From Branchiostoma belcheri (lineage: Eukaryota; Chordata; Leptocardii; Amphioxiformes; Branchiostomatidae): a stretch of 64,000 nt of DNA. Positions 11,142 through 23,426 of this stretch are shown here, piece after piece (position 1 is the first letter of the stretch; each line of letters starts with the position of its first letter). The notes beneath the pieces were generated by a model that was given only the letters and a program-made list of their open reading frames with translations, was not told the origin of the DNA and ran no database searches. The translations under genes were made by a program, and so were the position numbers. Location: contig NW_017803854.1 in NCBI RefSeq assembly GCF_001625305.1, positions 3,175,367-3,239,366 of the forward strand. Direction: 5' to 3'.

Positions 11142-13499
11142 AACACTTTGATGCTGATATCAACTGTCTTGCTCTACATGTCTGGTCATCACAGCCATAT
11201 GACCCCTGACCTCTAGCCTGATGACCAGGATAGTGACCCCTAGAAAACACGTACTGTCCTTTGGTCTGGGACAAGGAGCTGTTCTGGTGACCTACTCATC
11301 TGGTGACCATCTCTGATACAAAACTAGCCCCTGCCAGTCTCTTTCCCCGAACCCTGCTATTATACTTCTGTTTCTGTCTTTCCTACCTGCCCATCACCTA
11401 CATTTGTAAGACTTTCATACCACACAGGCTGCAAGTCTGATTTCAGTACTGGCCCACCCCCATCAGTAACAAGTAATGGCACAAAAATGCGACTTCCAGT
11501 TGCTTCCACTCTCTTTCTCATCAGTTCTGACACATTTTCTCAGCAGACACATAGGTCATAACCTTGGCAGAGCATTCGGGTGTGACTGTAAAAATAGACG
11601 AACTTGGGGAGGGGGGCTAAAACAAGTGCTAACTCACTCATTTTTCCTATAGATGAAGTACATACTTCCTCTTTTCCTTACAAATGTGTTACTTCTTCCT
11701 GTTCTATGTTTGCAAACAAGATCGTGCAAATCCTGGCCGCATAACCAGGGCAACAGGCGCTCAGGACAAGCGCTGGGTAAACACTGCGTCGTGACAGGGG
11801 AAAAACGAAACCCCGTCCTCAACAGTCCTGGAGAACCCTTGAAGCTGTGATCCGTACTTACATGTCCGTCTAGGCCGGGACCATTTCCACCATGATTAAC
11901 AAAGGGAAAGACGGGAAACGTCCAGTCGGAACATCACATGCCATTGACCTTCCAGCTAGTTTTAGTCTCTTTACAAGCTTGTCCTGGATGGGGGCCAAAC
12001 TTTCTGAACTTCCCATCACTATCCAACTCTGGTAAAGTATTTTCACATGACCACCCTGTCTTCTCGTCTATACCCCATTGTCACAACACTGACGAACCAG
12101 GGCAAAAACTCAAGTTTAAAGCAAGTGAAAAGCACAAAGAAGTGACATACAAGCCCAGTCCTAACAACATGCTGACCCTTGGGCGGACTGACATCCACAG
12201 TACAGCATTGTGACGCTATTTTTACCCTGACCGGCAATCACAGGGGCCACTAGACAAAGACTCTTCACACAAACACTGGATAAATCATCCCCAAATGCAG
12301 ATGATACAGGTTCTCACACACGTTACCTTGTACTGTCGAAAACTCCATCCTAGTGTTAACCTGGAGTAAAACCTGTAGTGACTGGACAGAGAGGAACTCC
12401 CTTCTGCAGAGACCGGAGCTATCCCATGCCAAATACTGAGAGGCCCAGGGCAGGCACAGGAATGTGAATCAGCCACATGCTGACTAACACACAAAGAGCG
12501 GACGGACTTCCTCAGACTGCCCCGTTTTGGACGCCTGAGTAAATAACAAAAGTACCAATTTTCGACCGGGAGAAAGGAGGTGATTAGGAACCTAATCCAA
12601 GTGATCAAACAAACCTTAATGCTGAATGAGAGCTTAAGGAGGTCATTAATCCGAGGTGTCTGATCACCGATCAAGGATCTTGTATGGGACTTCATCTCAA
12701 GGACTTCATCTTGTGGGTTTGGAACAGGAAAATGATTATGGAAGTGTTTCTAAGACTTAATATAGTTATACAAGAAAGCCACGCATATCAAATGCCTTGA
12801 TTTAAGATATTTTCAAACTGCAACTCAAAACAAATTACTATAATGATGAAGTCTTATTTTGATAATTCTAACACTATAGTCTGGTAATTTTCACACATTT
12901 TATTTTCTTCAAATTTTATTATGTTCTTCATTCTTTATGATATACAATTTGCTTGTTTCTAAGAAAATGGAAGAAAATCCGCCCAGCACTAGCATGACCT
13001 TCCTGACCCTCCCAGTAGGCCGTGAGTCTACACGGCAGCAGCAAGCGAAACTTCCTGTGGAGACTTACATTTTGGACAAAGACGTCCTTCAGAAAAGGGG
13101 ACAAGGAAGGAAAAATGGGAATCTTGCTTTCTTATCTCATAATTGTACATGTTCGTTATTGTATCGTAAAAACAAGGTTGCATAGACAGGAGGAAACTCT
13201 TTAACACATTAAACTACAGACCAACCATTCAAATTACACCTCAACACACTGAGAATAACATTTGGAACGAGAAAACAAAACGCCTGCATTTGGGGTCAGA
13301 TTTATCTGGGCTATAAGGCAGCATTAAAAATGAAAGCACAGCCCATTCCCATGATTCCCTGAGGACCGTGCCCCTGACAGGCCTGATTAGCAGCAGTAAT
13401 GAGCTCATGATGGGAGGTCCTCCTCTTTTTCTCTCCTCAGTCAGGCAGGCCATGGTCAGTTATCATGTCACCTGCTTGTATTTACTGATGGTCAACAGT

Positions 13500-13685
13500 T
13501 TAATTCTCCACTGACACCTACTACTGATCATAGTTAACCTCTTGCTGAGAGATAACCTACTGTTGACCAAAGTTGGTCTACAAACTGCACTGCTGGCCAC
13601 AAATTACAATTCACCAACTGCGTACTAAGCCAATAACTAGAGCTAACCAACTGCTAATGACCAGAGTTGACCAGAGTCTATGCTC
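13500..13685. repeat. Decayed minisatellite of roughly 30 bp
   Basis: Phrases of the type CTACTGATCATAGTTAACC, CTACTGTTGACCAAAGTTGG, ACTGCTGGCCACAAATTAC and ACTGCTAATGACCAGAGTTG follow one another at intervals of about 30-40 bp. The copies are strongly diverged. Confidence 0.45.
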
Positions 13686-14479
13686 TTAAGTTTGTCATTT
13701 CTTCTTAAAATAGAAAGCATCAGATCAGTTGATCTGTGTCAATAAACCAATAAAGAAAATTTTTTATTATTAATATTACCTGGGCAATGATTTTAATGGA
13801 CAGGTCATACATAATCTTCTATACTTTTACCATATAATTCATCTCAGAAAAGCAGCACATAACTAGTTTTCATCTCTCTGAGGACATTTAGTCCATTTCT
13901 CTCCCTACATGACACAATTAATCCAACTATTCCCCATTTAGAACTAACGCAAGATCATACAAACAACACTCAAACCCTTAGCATCCTCAGCTGAGACAAC
14001 TCGTGTTTAATTGATTGGAATCATCTATTCTTTACAGGAATCAAGCCCACCTGTCGTTTGTAAAGGCTCCGGGTATCTCTACAAGCGGAACACTTAAGTC
14101 AGAACAATAGAGAACACTTCCGTACATAATCTTCTGATGACTAATCCTGTCTTCACGTCACCTGCGACGATCACCTGTTTAGTAAACTGGGGAAAAGCCA
14201 CTTAGTCTTCATTTGTTCTGCTGCAATGTAATCATCCTGTAAACTAAAATAAAAGCAGAGTGAAGTGAGGAAATGTGGGTCATTAGTTCCTATAATGTAC
14301 ACCTGACCCAGGTTTGGTGTATATTGAGAATGTACTGTATATACAGACAAGCACATTAATACAAATGCACCATGAGTATCTGAAGTCCTTCTAACATACA
14401 ACCTGCTATGTTTCCTATAATCCTGTCTTACACCAAGACTCACAGAGACCAGACCACCCAACACAGGTCACACTTCATA

Positions 14480-14835
14480 CCTGATTGGCAGAAGGAACTG
14501 CTTTTAGAGCACAGCTGAGGCACTACCACAATAAGCTGGGCCCCAGGCCATGTCACAGTTAACCTTCTAGTTTTAAGCTGGGATCAACAATACACTTCTT
14601 TCTACGTTTAGATTCAGCACTTCAGTATAAGCTGTGCCAGAGCCTGCACTAAAAGCACTTTCTGTCCACCCTCCCACTTCAATATAATCTGGGCTCCAGG
14701 CTGCACCGAAGGCCTTATTCTTTCTAAGCCCACTACTCCAAGTATACCCTGGCCTCCGGGCTATACTAATAAATGAGCTTATTTCTCATTAACCCTCCAC
14801 TCCAGTATAAGCCAGTCTCTACATGAGTTCCATAT
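14480..14835. repeat. Decayed minisatellite of about 80 bp
   Basis: A unit built around CACTTCAGTATAAGCTG, a GGCTCCAGGCTGCAC-like block and a CTTTCTAAGCCCAC-like block recurs about four times with many substitutions (for example near 14525, 14620, 14685, 14745 and 14810). No coding potential is seen. Confidence 0.6.
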
Positions 14836-15329
14836 TTATGACATGAGTGCAGTGGATCCCAGTTGCCCTGCCTGTTGGCAAATACCAACCTAAATTTGGT
14901 GCTGAGATATCAGATCATCTGCTATACAGATATCGCCAAGTGCCTGCCTCATCAAACCTTTGTTCAAAAACAAATACATAAACAGTATGATTGAAAAGAT
15001 AATACAATGTACTAGTAGTAGTACAAGTTCATGCTATAGAAGAGTTCATCAAATGTTTAGCTAGCCGTAACATCTTAACCCAACCAAACAATAAAGTGCC
15101 ACTATACAATCATGAATGTATACACAAATACATGTATCACTTAATTAAACTTTAGTTACAGGTAGACTGAAACTGTAAGCAAATCAAGATGCTATGGATG
15201 GGAACTAAAAACTCAGAACCTGAGGATGAAAATAAACGAACGAAAATTGAAATGGAAAAGGCCTACAAGTAGCCCACCTGTCCTGAACGTTATCCGCACC
15301 TGTGACAGAAACATTGTTCAACAAGCGAC

Positions 15330-15600
15330 TCTCTTATCCATCTGCTGATTTCAGCGCCGCCGACATCGGCTGCACGCTACGATGTGAAATAGATGTTCCT
15401 CCGCAGCAGGGTGAGATCTACTGGGGCTGGTCTCTGGTGGTTACCATGTTATTAATGCAATAACATCTGATAGTGCCCCTGGGCCCGCCGTATGGCACCT
15501 CCATCATAATCAGGGCCATTTAGATGGGCCGATATGGAGGAGAATGGCTTTATTGTGGGCCATTAGTGGGCCATATCAATACAACTGCCTGGTTCTCATG
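15330..15600. other. High-complexity intronic block, candidate regulatory element
   Basis: A GC-richer, non-repetitive stretch stands out from the AT-rich intron. It includes a small palindrome TGTTATTAATGCAATAACA and homeodomain/CDX-like words (ATTAAT, TTTATTG) plus repeated GGGCC/GGCCCG words. It has no open frame of note. I list it only as a candidate conserved element; conservation cannot be judged from one sequence. Confidence 0.3.
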
Positions 15601-16064
15601 GTTAGAATCTTTAAAATAATAACAAGCCTTAAGCTCAAAGATAGCATAACGCATACTAAACACCTACCGGTATGTCAACATCATACTTATATATGATGAC
15701 CTATATCTGATAATGACAGTAGTAATATATGCCTGATAATCTGAATCAGATACACTTTGAATCATCAAAGCCTCAGAAATAAAATCATTGCCCTTAGCTT
15801 GAAATTCTTTTAGCCATTTTTTTCACAAGTTCCTTACATTGCAGATTCTTCATTTCTACTTTTCTCATCTCATTATTCAATCAGGACATCAAATCTGTTA
15901 TATCTGTATACGAGTAGACTAATGATTTTTTTTTATTACAATGAACCTAAGATAAAGAAAAGAACCAAAAGATTAATTTGTTATGGCCCAAGAAGGTCCA
16001 GTAACAGGTTTACTGGCCTGGGCCTATTATGGACATCATGTCAACAACATAGGCTGATGGGGGG

Positions 16065-16087
16065 CCTTTGTTCCCACTAATTAGCAT
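16065..16087 (+). promoter_or_regulatory. SOX-type site next to an octamer/homeodomain-type site
   Basis: CCTTTGTTC (16065-16073) matches the SOX consensus. Four bases on is TAATTAGCAT (16078-16087), whose complement contains ATGCTAAT, an octamer-like POU word, overlapping a homeodomain TAATTA. SOX-POU composites are known enhancer elements; function here is inference. Confidence 0.3.
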
Positions 16088-17814
16088 GTGTTATTACCAA
16101 TCATGTGTTTATTGGTTATTATCTCTACAGGCAGACTTAATGATGTCTTCTGATTGTGCATCCACACGATTCTACATCGTTAATAGCTCTTAGCTTTAGT
16201 CCACTGCCCCAAAATCTCCTCCTACATACCGCACTTTAGAGAGTGGACTACAGCTAACAAGACTGGACTCCAGTCTGAGCCAGGAAGGCTTGCTTTCAGT
16301 TCATTTTCTTGCACAAATGACTGACATTTTCTTTCTGACATGACATCTTTAGGCTGACTTATTCTACCGATTGCTGCAAGCAGTATTCAATGCAATTTTC
16401 TCTGCAATTATAGGACAGTTGAGGGCTATTCGTGGCAGAAGAATAAGAAAATTGAATTCCCCAGAAGCAAAATGAGACCTCTAATTGAATATTGTAGCCC
16501 ACACATCTATACCAGTATTCCATGTCTGACAGACACTTAGGAGCACTGCCCCCACTGCTACCAGTAGTAGTGTTCACAACTAAAAATTCACTTCCAGCTC
16601 AGAGATATATACATTTGTACATATGCTAATAAAATAGAAGTCAACACAAAGCAAAATTGGTCAATGGTTAGAAAGGGAGATTTCAACTTACCAAACTGAA
16701 TACTTATTAAACTTGAACTTGAAGCATTTATCTTACTGAAACTGTGAAAGTCCAACTTCTATATATCTGTTTGTCTCAACAGTAAAACTGGCAAAAAACT
16801 ACAGTAATTCATTTCTTGACCATGTTTATCATCTATGATTAGTATGAACCAAACTCAGTCAACCGAGTTTTTTCAAAGTCAGTACCAAACACAAAAGCGA
16901 CAGAGGCAGGAGGGCAGACTTATTGTGTTATTGTTAGCAGGACAGACTGGTGGGACCTCTAATTATAAGCTCCATACTTCAGCTTATTGTGCTAAGTGTT
17001 GTTTTCATGTCCGCAAAGGATGGCAGATGGCACCAAAACAAACTGATATCCAGATGTAACAATATACAGGAGCAAAACAGGCCGACCTGTCAGGACAGAG
17101 GCACATCTGTGACCTACATATGTGTACCTCATGCAATATTAGACACAACACTGGTCAGTGTTTTCAGCCCCAAAATATCACAAGACATAGACAAAACATA
17201 CCCACAGTTACATTACAAGTCCTCATCATAAGTTATCATCAATACTAGAAAGGCCAATATTTGCTTTGGAGCAAATACAGCGATGGGTTCACCACATTTT
17301 ACGACATGGCAGGGAAAGAATGGGAAACACAAGGGAAAACAATTATTTACATTGATATAACTATAATATGAAGTAAAATACAACTAAAACAACAGTTGGA
17401 TAGCTATTCCCTACTTTATTGGTTAGGATTTTTAATTGCATAATGCAAACTGTTGATTTTCAAAATAAAATAAAAAACGTCCATGCCCCGCATTCCAATG
17501 CTGGAGCAGGAAAGCTTGAAATACCTACCAAAACACTTGAATACAGACATACTGTCAGTATGGAAATGCTTCTGTGCAGGTGTTAATCAAGTTAAATCCC
17601 AACAGCCAATCAGCAAGAAGTATAGAGGAAAGCTGCATGCCTATTGGTTGATGCCCTGCATTCCATTCTGATGACTCATGCCCAAACGTGGTAAACAAGG
17701 CAGACTAACACAGTAATACATTTGCTATAACACAGCCAAAAAACTCAAATAAAACCATTCTAAAAGCCTGTATCACAATAATTTAAAAAACGCCTAGGGG
17801 TATTTGCCCACTGT

Positions 17815-18020
17815 ACCTCCATACCAAATTTCAGGACCTTAGGCCCTAAAATGAAGAAGCTGAATCCATTTAAAGATATGGCAGGAGGAGGAGGAGGAGG
17901 AGAAGGAGAAGGAGAAGAAACATCAGAAAAAGCAATATGGTTTCACCACACCACTTCGTGGTGTGGTGAACCCATAATAACTAGGTTATATGGTACTACC
18001 ATATAACCTAGTTATATTGA
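17815..18020. repeat. Repeat tail with purine tract and two perfect hairpins
   Basis: A copy of the CCAAATTTCAGG family (about 17820-17870) is followed by a GGA/GAA purine tract (about 17881-17922). After it comes a hairpin with 13-bp perfect arms and a 3-base loop (17942-17970), then a second hairpin with 19-bp perfect arms around a single C (17977-18015). The order of repeat body, simple tract and terminal hairpin resembles the 3' end of a mobile element. The perfect arms suggest either recent arrival or continued correction. Confidence 0.65.
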
Positions 18021-19216
18021 TGATCGTAGACTGTAAACTTTGCGCTGCTTACCAGATCTTAATCTGCGGAAGCCTCCATGGACATTATTGCGACTCTCTG
18101 TTGAAACCCTCAGCATGGTATTCATACATGTAGTCACCGACCATGTGGGTGGTTCACTTGATACCCAAGTGGGGATTCAGCGAACAACTCGATACATTAG
18201 AAAAGCACTTTGATACGACATGAAAAGTACAAAGATGCCCAACCCAATACTTAATCCTCCTCTCTTACCCTGTATTACTTACACATGCCATTTGTCTGAT
18301 CCCCTCACATTACAGTATACAGTATTGATTGTTAAGTCTTTACCCTCCCTGAAAGCTCATCCCCCTCCCCTGCCATCCTTACTGGTCTTTCCCTTCACCT
18401 GTCTGTGAAATCACTGCCTCCCCCTCCCACACAAGTCTATTAAATCACATGAAAAGGGGAGGTCCACAGTTGTAACCCAGTTTGCCATACAATAATGCAG
18501 GGTGAAGAAAAGGGCAGGGGGAACAATAGTGAGCAGTGGGAAGTGGGACAGGCAGGCAGCTGGTAGTGACACTGGGGCCACTCTTTACTATACTACTCAG
18601 TTATTCAGATTTCCTCAACACACAGACTCTGAGTCCTGTTGTGCTGACGCTTCAGAGTTCTAGCTACGTCATTAAAACAAAGAAGATTACATCAATTGTC
18701 AAAAGTTGCTGGAGTAATGACGACCGGTAAGCTAAATAAATAGCCAGGTCTTGAAATAATCCATGTAATGACTAACTTATTAATATGAAAAAAGAATGGA
18801 ATGATAAGAATAAGTGGATCACATCCAATATGTATAATATCAGCCTGGCAAAAACTAAATCTTGATAAAATACATCGACCTCAGATCTGGAGATAGATTT
18901 ACGTGTAAATCTCATTCTGATAGTTTTAAGTTAATAGTTAGTAAAGGCACCCCTTGTGAGATGCTCTCCTAAATGAAACTACTGCATAAACCAATATCTT
19001 CACTCTTGATTATTGCCTTATTACTTTCAATTAGCCCTTGGGCACGGACTTGCAATAAAATTTTATTACTGTATCCTGTTACGATGATATACGACTTCCA
19101 CTGTTATACCATCAAGCTGTAACACGAGTCCTAATGTTGATCGATGCTGAAGCCGAAAAGTCATCATTTTTTCACCCCACCTTTTTCGCAGCAGGAGCTC
19201 AGAAATCCCAGGATAA

Positions 19217-19584
19217 GGCCACACCAATTTAATTTCTTGGTTAACGGATTCGCCGCTTCATTTTTTTCTGATTGACAAATAAAAATAAAAATCGAGAATC
19301 AACTGCAAAATGCTCATATTTTGCCCTGAACAGTTGAAAACAGTCCTTTTCACCCTCGTTGTTACAGTTATTCCATCTTTCAATGCAATTGTATCATTAA
19401 AAGTTCAAAATTCTTTGTTTAAATTTTGAACCAGCCTGGTGTGTTGACTTCATGGCTCCTAACGTACCATTTTGAGCCATAATACGATGCCTAGGCCTGT
19501 TTTTATTTTTATTTTTTTTTCGCCCGCCCGCTCTATTATTTTTCAAGAAAAATCCGTTAACCAAGAAATTAAATTGGTGTGGCC
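19217..19584. mobile_element. Harbinger-type MITE, 368 bp
   Basis: Inverted ends begin GGCCACACCAATTTAATTTC and match for about 36 bp through GGTTAACGGATT. Both flanks are TAA (19214-19216 and 19585-19587). An AAATAAAAATAAAAA-type tract lies inside each end. It is a short internal-deletion relative of the 905-2562 element. It is non-coding. Confidence 0.75.
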
Positions 19585-20292
19585 TAAGACATAAATATCT
19601 CCGACTGGTAGTCGGATGGATCGCGTTGTGACATTTTCCAAATGTCAGATTATCACTCTGCCACCCAACCGTTGCTGCAGGGGGCAAGTTCTACAACAAG
19701 AGACAATTTGTCAACATCAGGCGTACAATGTAACTAAGTTTGCTTCTAGGTTGTGAGAAAACAACAACAATCTATCGGTAGGAAATACAAATTGGTAAGT
19801 TGGTGCCTTGATGTTTGTTTAAACATTTTGCCTGCTGTGTTATCTCGAAATGATACAAATTTCAGACCAAAAGGCTACCTTGGATTGGAAGAAAAAGGGT
19901 TAAACTCAGTGGGTATTGGGATGCATCTACATTCCTGCAGATTGAAGCTTTCCTCATATTGTCTTCATGACACTGTCCTACTAAAAGTTACATTAAATAT
20001 AAAAGTCTGACGACCGTGGAATAAAACTGGCATGCCCTCACCAGACGAGTAAATGTGCATCACAAGCTGTTAGGACCACCTTTGAATTCCCTCGCAGTGT
20101 GTCGCAAAATCCTCACTTTGGCCTACGCAGTCCTCACTGATATCCCAGTCTATTACTTACTCATGAAAGCTACATATCCCTATTGACTTGTCCGTGCTTT
20201 CTGGGCTAAAATCATGCCATTTCTATGACAACAGTACATGTAGAATGGCGACAGAATGATTTCGCTTATCGTTTTATCCATGGGTGGGTGTC

Positions 20293-20372
20293 GTAACCAT
20301 GGCAACAGCAAGGTCCATTTGACACAACGGCATCTGTGGGTGTGGACCGGCCCACTCTGTTACCATGGCAAT
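20293..20372. promoter_or_regulatory. Pair of RFX X-box motifs
   Basis: GTAACCATGGCAAC (20293-20306) is a full match to the RFX X-box consensus GTNRCC-N2-RGYAAC. GTTACCATGGCAAT (20359-20372) matches at all but the last base. They start 66 bp apart in a GC-richer patch of the long intron. RFX factors drive ciliary genes. Whether this is an enhancer or an intronic promoter cannot be seen. Confidence 0.45.
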
Positions 20373-22429
20373 AGAACTAGATTTGTACCCATCACTTGGG
20401 GTGAACTCTGGGTCTTTTGTCGGGGATTTAGGCAAGGGTAAAAATCCTGCTTGGTGAGAATTTCTTTTCAAAAGGATAGAGCTTCCAAAATTGGATTCGG
20501 GGAGAATTTAGATGCTAAATTTAGAGTCCGAATGACATTTTCGGTATGTCTGGGGAAAGGTCAGGGCATGAGGGCACGGGGGAAGAGTTAATATGTTTGA
20601 GGAGGGGTGTTACTGTTCTACAATGGAAGACCAGTCCTGCATGTCTTCTCACGGTTGTCTTAAAAGTTTCAGAGTATTTCGTCTCTTGTCCCACAAAGAT
20701 CCAGTTTCACCGACTTCCCCACACGTTAAGAGCAAGTCATGCTGAAAGCTCCAACTGCAGGGTATTAAGACAACAACTGTGAAGGTGGCAACACCAGGTA
20801 GAGGGTAGGATTACGTCTTGGGGAACACCTGTACAGAGAAGTGAGACGTTCAGGCTTTCATCTCAAGTCTTTGTGACCAGAAGTGACCACCACCCTTCCA
20901 TGGTACATTAGCAGCACTGGTGCCCAAGGAACATAAACTACCTGTCCATCAGTGTAACACTTCAGGACAAGAACGCTTCATATCACTCTGGAGAAGCTTA
21001 CAGGTGCATCACCCATGACTAATGTATTCCAGGTGTGACCAAATTGTGGCCCAGCTATCCTAGGTGTGTCCCTGATGTCCCAATTAAGCGACAGGTGCAT
21101 CCCGGTTATCTGTGGTACATACATGACATTTTCTTAATTGGCAGAAGGCAAAAACACAGCTCTTTGGGAAAGAGTCTAGCCTTCATGCATGGGATACCAG
21201 AAGCACTCAATAAGGTGGAGTACTTGTAAGTTGTAGTGAGTGTGTGTAGAAAAGAAGTACTTAGTAACAGTCTAAAGGACAGAACTTTTTTAAGAGTGAC
21301 TATCAGGTTTCCTGTATGTGACAATTATGCCTCAGGGAGGTTCAAAGTGAGCAAAAGGTACAAGTACTAAACACAGCTGTTGAGGAAACTTGAAAGAGGG
21401 TCCCCCTATCAGTAGCCTCTGATCTACAGGCTACATTGTTTCAAGCAGCATGTAGATGACATTGCATTTTTAGGTTGAAATGTTCTGTAGGAATATTTCA
21501 GATTTTTCACAAAGTTGATAGGTGTATTAAGAGTAGGGAATAAGAATGTACAAAGAAATGGATTCAGATATCACTTCAGAGAGAAATGGGTCAAAAATGC
21601 GGACAGCAGGAATTGTCACAGCTCCTATGGCCATATACAGCCACTTACATCGGGAGTAAACGTTTCAACACGACTCTTAAGTGGACTAGAATCCGCCATG
21701 TAGATTACACTGGAAAATAACAGTCATAACTCCAACTCAACCACCAGCAAATGGCAGGAGAGGTCACTAGAGCAGCGGCTTGATGGGCTCATTGTAGCAG
21801 AAATCCTCCAATCACGCGACCTAACGCGATAGGGGCCACATACCTCCCCATCTCCCTCCATCAAATAACAGGGATACCCTTCTTACTTGAGTTTATTACA
21901 TGGAAATTCACCAGATCCTTTGAAAATAAACCGCTTTTGTACTGGCAGTTTAGTTATTAGTCTTCTGGATTCTTTATATACTTCTAGTATCAATTATTAC
22001 CCTTTATGCGGCCAAATAACTCAATCAAATCTGTACTCAATGACATGTTTTCATCCCAAATCTCAAAGAGCTGTTGTTGTTTTTTTCCACAGGCCAAATC
22101 GCTTGTAATCTATCATCATCATATCGGTCAATTATTGCCAACCTCTTATGTGTTGTTTGGGAACTACTTTCTCAACATTGCTGTCTTGCATTTGTACCAA
22201 GATCTTTCTCAGGACCAAAGGTGGGCGTGGACCAATGCAGTACACCTAGGTGGTCATTCAGTAACTGTGTAGGGTCCCCCTTTCACGCCACACAACAAAA
22301 CGACAATATAACACAAAGGTTCTCTGATTTCATGCCTTGCCCCATGCATGTGTCTGGAGACTGCCTTTCACAGTTGCTGCATTCAAACTGCAACATTTAG
22401 AAGGGATGAAAAGGGAGGGAAGCATCGCA

Positions 22430-22600
22430 ACAGTGTCCAAGCTGGGTATAACAAAGATACGTGTATATAGCAAAGGGTGGGTGTGGCAAATGGTGGATAT
22501 AGCAAAGGGTGGGTATACATACTATACAATGTAGCAAAGGGTGGGTACCAGGTATCAGGGGCCCCGTATTAGTATGGCATCAGGCTGGGTATCGCAAAGG
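22430..22600 (+). repeat. Short minisatellite with AGCAAAGGGTGGGTAT core
   Basis: The core AGCAAAGGGTGGG occurs three times (about 22469, 22503 and 22533), with diverged copies before and after (GGCAAATGGTGG, GGCTGGGTATCGCAAAGG). The unit is about 30 bp. Confidence 0.65.
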
Positions 22601-23426
22601 AACAACAAGGCAAAGACAGGGTAAAGTATGAAATGTAGACAAACAACCATTTTGAGAAGGAACAAAATTGCTTGCTGATGTCCTCATCACCTGACAGCTG
22701 GGAGATGTTGTCAGCAAAGCCACTGATTTGTCCTCACATCACTAACCAAAGACTGATAGGAAAAGATCTTTATCATGTAAGAAAAACTTACAAAACTTCT
22801 TATCAACTTCTAACTGATAAAGCAGGACTTATTAAAGTCAGTCACACATAAATACCGTATGTCAAGGTAGAGACTCCGATCTGGTAGAATCGATGCCTGG
22901 TTTGATCTTCCACACAATATTCTGCTTTTGGTAGGCATGGAAGTAGTTATAAGCTGTTCCTCAACAGTCCTGTATAATCTCTTTGAACTGAAGCAGAGAA
23001 AAGCTATCAAGGCTGGACACTAGGCTATACTAAATGTCTAGAAGGTATATGTGTGTGTGGTGGTTCATGAAATTCTACCTTTGCATCTCTAGCATCTTTA
23101 ATCCCTATCTTTCGATCAAAGACCTGCTCAAATCCAACCCAAATCACCTGGAAAATCCCTAACCTGGCCCAGTAGCAAAGTTAACCCACCCCCCAGGCCA
23201 CCGCAGATCTGTGTATCCCCCAGCCATGCAGTCGGACACCCAATATCAGCCTGTATCAAGGTCAGGCTGGTCACAGGGTCACCTAAAACATCTGAATGTT
23301 ATCAGATAATTGGAAATGAAGATAGGAGAAGTATTCCATTTTGTTTAGACTAAGTATCCTATTACAATGTTCCAGAAGATATTAACTTTATAGTGCCAAG
23401 AACTTGAAGAAGTCAGTTTGGGCACA

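Noticed and set aside
12285-12695. Minus-strand frame of 136 codons
   Set aside because: No domain, no supporting signals, irregular composition; taken as chance.
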